NCBI RefSeq assembly: GCF_001693485.1 | Contig: NZ_MAXC01000009.1 | Span: 1 to 64,000, forward strand | Reading direction: 5' to 3' | Length of the DNA stretch: 64,000 nt | Source: Bradyrhizobium sp. LMTR 3 | GTDB lineage: Bacteria > Pseudomonadota > Alphaproteobacteria > Rhizobiales > Xanthobacteraceae | Shown here: one piece after another, positions 62,898 to 64,000 of the stretch | Layout: the number at the start of each line of letters is the position of its first letter | How positions within the stretch are numbered: the stretch's first letter is position 1 | Program-made: the position numbers and the translations under genes | The notes under the pieces: generated by a model | Seen by the model: only the letters and a program-made list of their open reading frames with translations | Database searches by the model: none | What the model was told of the DNA's origin: nothing

Positions 62898-62911
62898 ATC
62901 GATTTGCGGGC

Positions 62912-63017
62912 ATCAATAAAAATGCCCCGCAATCCGGCCTTTACGACCGGCGGGGGCAGTCTTAGGAGAAAACGGCGAGATCGCCGCATGATGCGGACAT
63001 CATTGTCGGGCATCATG
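62912..63017 (-). ncRNA. Candidate small RNA under FNR/FixK control
   Basis: A minus-strand transcript of about 105 nt is predicted from a start near 63017 (41.5 bp from the centre of the nearer FNR box) to the U-run at 62922-62915. It would fold as ATGATGC...GCATCAT, then CGGCGA-TC-TCGCCG, then an unpaired TTTTCTCCTAAG containing the anti-Shine-Dalgarno CUCCU, then the terminator. No convincing ORF lies inside. The -10 (AATATG) is weak. Purely predicted from structure. Confidence 0.45.
62915..62957 (-). terminator. Intrinsic terminator (minus strand)
   Basis: Minus strand: GCCCCCGCCGG, loop TCGTAAA, GGCCGGATTGCGGGGC, then ATTTTTATT. The stem has a 3-base asymmetry but is GC-rich and followed by a U-run only on the minus strand. 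No annotated minus-strand gene ends here, which is why a small RNA is proposed. It could also stop the plus-strand aminotransferase weakly. Confidence 0.65.
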
Positions 63018-63051
63018 TAGAGGCATATTCCACTCGCTGGGTGCCTTCGCA

Positions 63052-63081
63052 TTGACCTGGATCAAATTAGACCTGGATCAA
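63052..63081 (-). promoter_or_regulatory. Tandem FNR/FixK boxes
   Basis: On the minus strand TTGATCCAGGTCTA and TTGATCCAGGTCAA lie 16 bp apart; each has a perfect TTGAT half-site and a less perfect partner (consensus TTGAT-N4-ATCAA). They form part of a 15-bp direct repeat (GACCTGGATCAAATT on the plus strand, 63054-63068 and 63070-63084). Oriented leftwards they suit a class II promoter with a start near 63017. Confidence 0.65.
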
Positions 63082-63117
63082 ATTGCCGATACGCCGGAAG
63101 CCGACCGCGCGGCCAAT

Positions 63118-63393
63118 TCAAGTCGAGGTCATTTCATTCCGCGGCGCGATTCCATGTGTGTCGGCAGGAACGGGCGAATGGCCCGCCGAATGTTCGAACT
63201 CGTGATGACTGGCGAGGTGCATGACCTCGACGCAATCGGCATCGAGGCGCTCGTTATCGACCAACCGCTCTGCCAACACCAGCGCCTGGGATGATCCATC
63301 CGACTGGACGTCGACCTGACGCTGCAGACATTTGAAGCTGTGGCCGTCGGAGTTACAGAGATATTTGTAGAAGGAGACGCGATAATTTTTCAT
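63118..63393 (-). CDS. 91-residue orphan protein
   Basis: Starts MKNYRVSFYKYLCNSDGHSFKCLQRQVDV with an alternating beta-strand pattern, then helical SSQALVLAERLVDNERLDADCVEVM, and a polar His-rich tail. GGGAG lies 7 nt before the ATG. I recall similar short Bradyrhizobium proteins (YRVSFYK...GHSFKC) of unknown role. Same strand as and 43 bp downstream of the FNR-type regulator, so possibly one transcript with it. Confidence 0.7.
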   Translation of the reverse strand: MKNYRVSFYKYLCNSDGHSFKCLQRQVDVQSDGSSQALVLAERLVDNERLDADCVEVMHLASHHEFEHSAGHSPVPADTHGIAPRNEMTST

Positions 63394-63436
63394 CTTGCAC
63401 TCCCGTTCTTCCGCTATCCTGTCGTGTAGCTCACTC

Positions 63437-64000
63437 TCAGGCGTCCATGTCCGCCAGCCGCTGGCGGTTGCGCAGCACGATTTGACGTGCGCTCGAAAAC
63501 ACCAGGAGGCCCTGGTCGCTGAGCTGCGAAAGCGCCCGCGAAACGGTTTCCAGCGTCAGGCCGAGATAGTCGCCGATGTCGCGGCGGCACATTGGCAAGG
63601 CCATCATGCCGGTCCTGGTGAGCCGACGGTCCATTTCCAGGAGGAAGGTAGCAACTTTTTCCATTGCGGTCTTGCGGCCCAGAAGCAGCATGTGATCTTC
63701 GGCGTGCCGGAGGTCGCTTGCCGTCATGATCCAGAGGCTACGAGCGACCTGGACGTTCGATCCCGCGGCGGCTTCCAGGCTGCGGCGCTTCACCAGGCGG
63801 ACCGTGGTATCGGCGATCGCTTCAGCCGTCAGGCGGTGGGTCGAACCGGCATCGAGGCCGAACACGTCGCCGGGCAGATGGAACGCGCCGATCTGGCGCC
63901 GTCCGTCGTTGAGAAGCTTGTAGGTGCGAACCGCCCCTCGGATTACCTGGTAGACATATTCGGATGGCTCGCCCTCACCGTAGATTTCCTCGTCCTTCCG
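63437..64000 (-). CDS. Crp/Fnr-family regulator (FixK/FNR type), N-terminus cut by window edge
   Basis: The last 187 residues are present; the frame is open to base 64000. The cyclic-nucleotide-binding-like barrel (GEGEPSEYVYQVIRGAVRTY, RRQIGAFHLPGDVFGLD) is followed by the dimer helix and a winged helix with MCRRDIGDYLGLTLETVSRALSQL. The ETVSR recognition helix predicts binding to TTGAT-N4-ATCAA. No FNR cysteine cluster can be judged because the N-terminus is missing. Tandem matching boxes occur about 370 bp downstream of its end, at 63052-63081. Confidence 0.92.
   Translation of the reverse strand, partial: RKDEEIYGEGEPSEYVYQVIRGAVRTYKLLNDGRRQIGAFHLPGDVFGLDAGSTHRLTAEAIADTTVRLVKRRSLEAAAGSNVQVARSLWIMTASDLRHAEDHMLLLGRKTAMEKVATFLLEMDRRLTRTGMMALPMCRRDIGDYLGLTLETVSRALSQLSDQGLLVFSSARQIVLRNRQRLADMDA

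Noticed and set aside
62774..63052. A 92-codon minus-strand frame over the candidate sRNA
   Set aside because: It runs antisense into the aminotransferase gene, has no ribosome-binding site and is better explained by the structured non-coding RNA.
63052..63294. An 80-codon plus-strand frame starting inside the FNR boxes
   Set aside because: Antisense to the 91-residue gene that has a proper ribosome-binding site; its first codons translate the direct repeat.

Overview
The window looks like a chromosomal segment of a Bradyrhizobium-type alphaproteobacterium (Nitrobacteraceae). The evidence is high GC, an IalB-family protein, phosphatidylcholine synthase, a NasT/NasS pair next to nirA, many stand-alone small proteins of a Bradyrhizobium character, and several families of short palindromic intergenic repeats that I recognise from Bradyrhizobium and Rhodopseudomonas. 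The species cannot be fixed from the sequence alone. Both ends cut genes: a signal-peptide-like N-terminus on the minus strand at the left, and a FixK/FNR-type regulator at the right.

Layout. 0.2-3 kb: a membrane-anchored SPOR-like protein divergent from glmU. 3-10.9 kb: an accessory stretch separating glmU from glmS. It holds small ORFs, an SDR dehydrogenase, an AT-richer patch with a two-TM protein, a frameshifted GNAT and an orphan protein, then a glutathione S-transferase, an RHH protein, a stop-interrupted small gene, a HigBA-type toxin-antitoxin pair and about 0.9 kb of dispersed repeats. A 27-nt direct repeat (26/27 identical) flanks 5.1-10.8 kb. 10.9-21 kb: housekeeping genes glmS, a DUF502 gene, a DapA-family gene, recG, sdhE and mfd. 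21-26 kb: a minus-strand run with a peptide-type solute-binding protein, a degenerate acyl-CoA synthetase and a degenerate GGDEF protein. 26-35 kb: ialB-like, hspQ, an AEC carrier, ubiH-like, pcs-terC, qor, an argD-like aminotransferase with its own leader, and rimO.

35.5-41 kb is a nitrogen module. nasT and nasS overlap, then a 351-bp control region carries a sigma54-type promoter and an ANTAR-type hexaloop hairpin. It is followed by nirA overlapping a Fe-S/FAD/NAD(P)H reductase that probably feeds it electrons. 41-47 kb: an amidohydrolase, the 5-oxoprolinase genes pxpBCA, an RraA-like protein and a cupin. 47-49 kb: three exported or small proteins of unknown role. 49-56 kb: a six-gene operon with a complete carbohydrate-type ABC importer (Tat-exported binding protein, two permeases, ATPase), a 2-hydroxyacid dehydrogenase and an amidase. 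56.5-64 kb: mixed genes and the FNR-type regulator.

The most interesting signals are regulatory. (1) A leaderless, arginine-rich 29-residue leader ORF followed by an 11-bp hairpin, upstream of the argD-like gene, reads like a ribosome-mediated arginine attenuator. (2) Tandem FNR/FixK half-palindromes precede a roughly 105-nt structured minus-strand transcript candidate ending in an intrinsic terminator, close to the FNR-type gene. (3) The nirA leader combines a sigma54 promoter with a candidate NasT target. No tRNA, rRNA, CRISPR array, intact IS element or prophage was seen.
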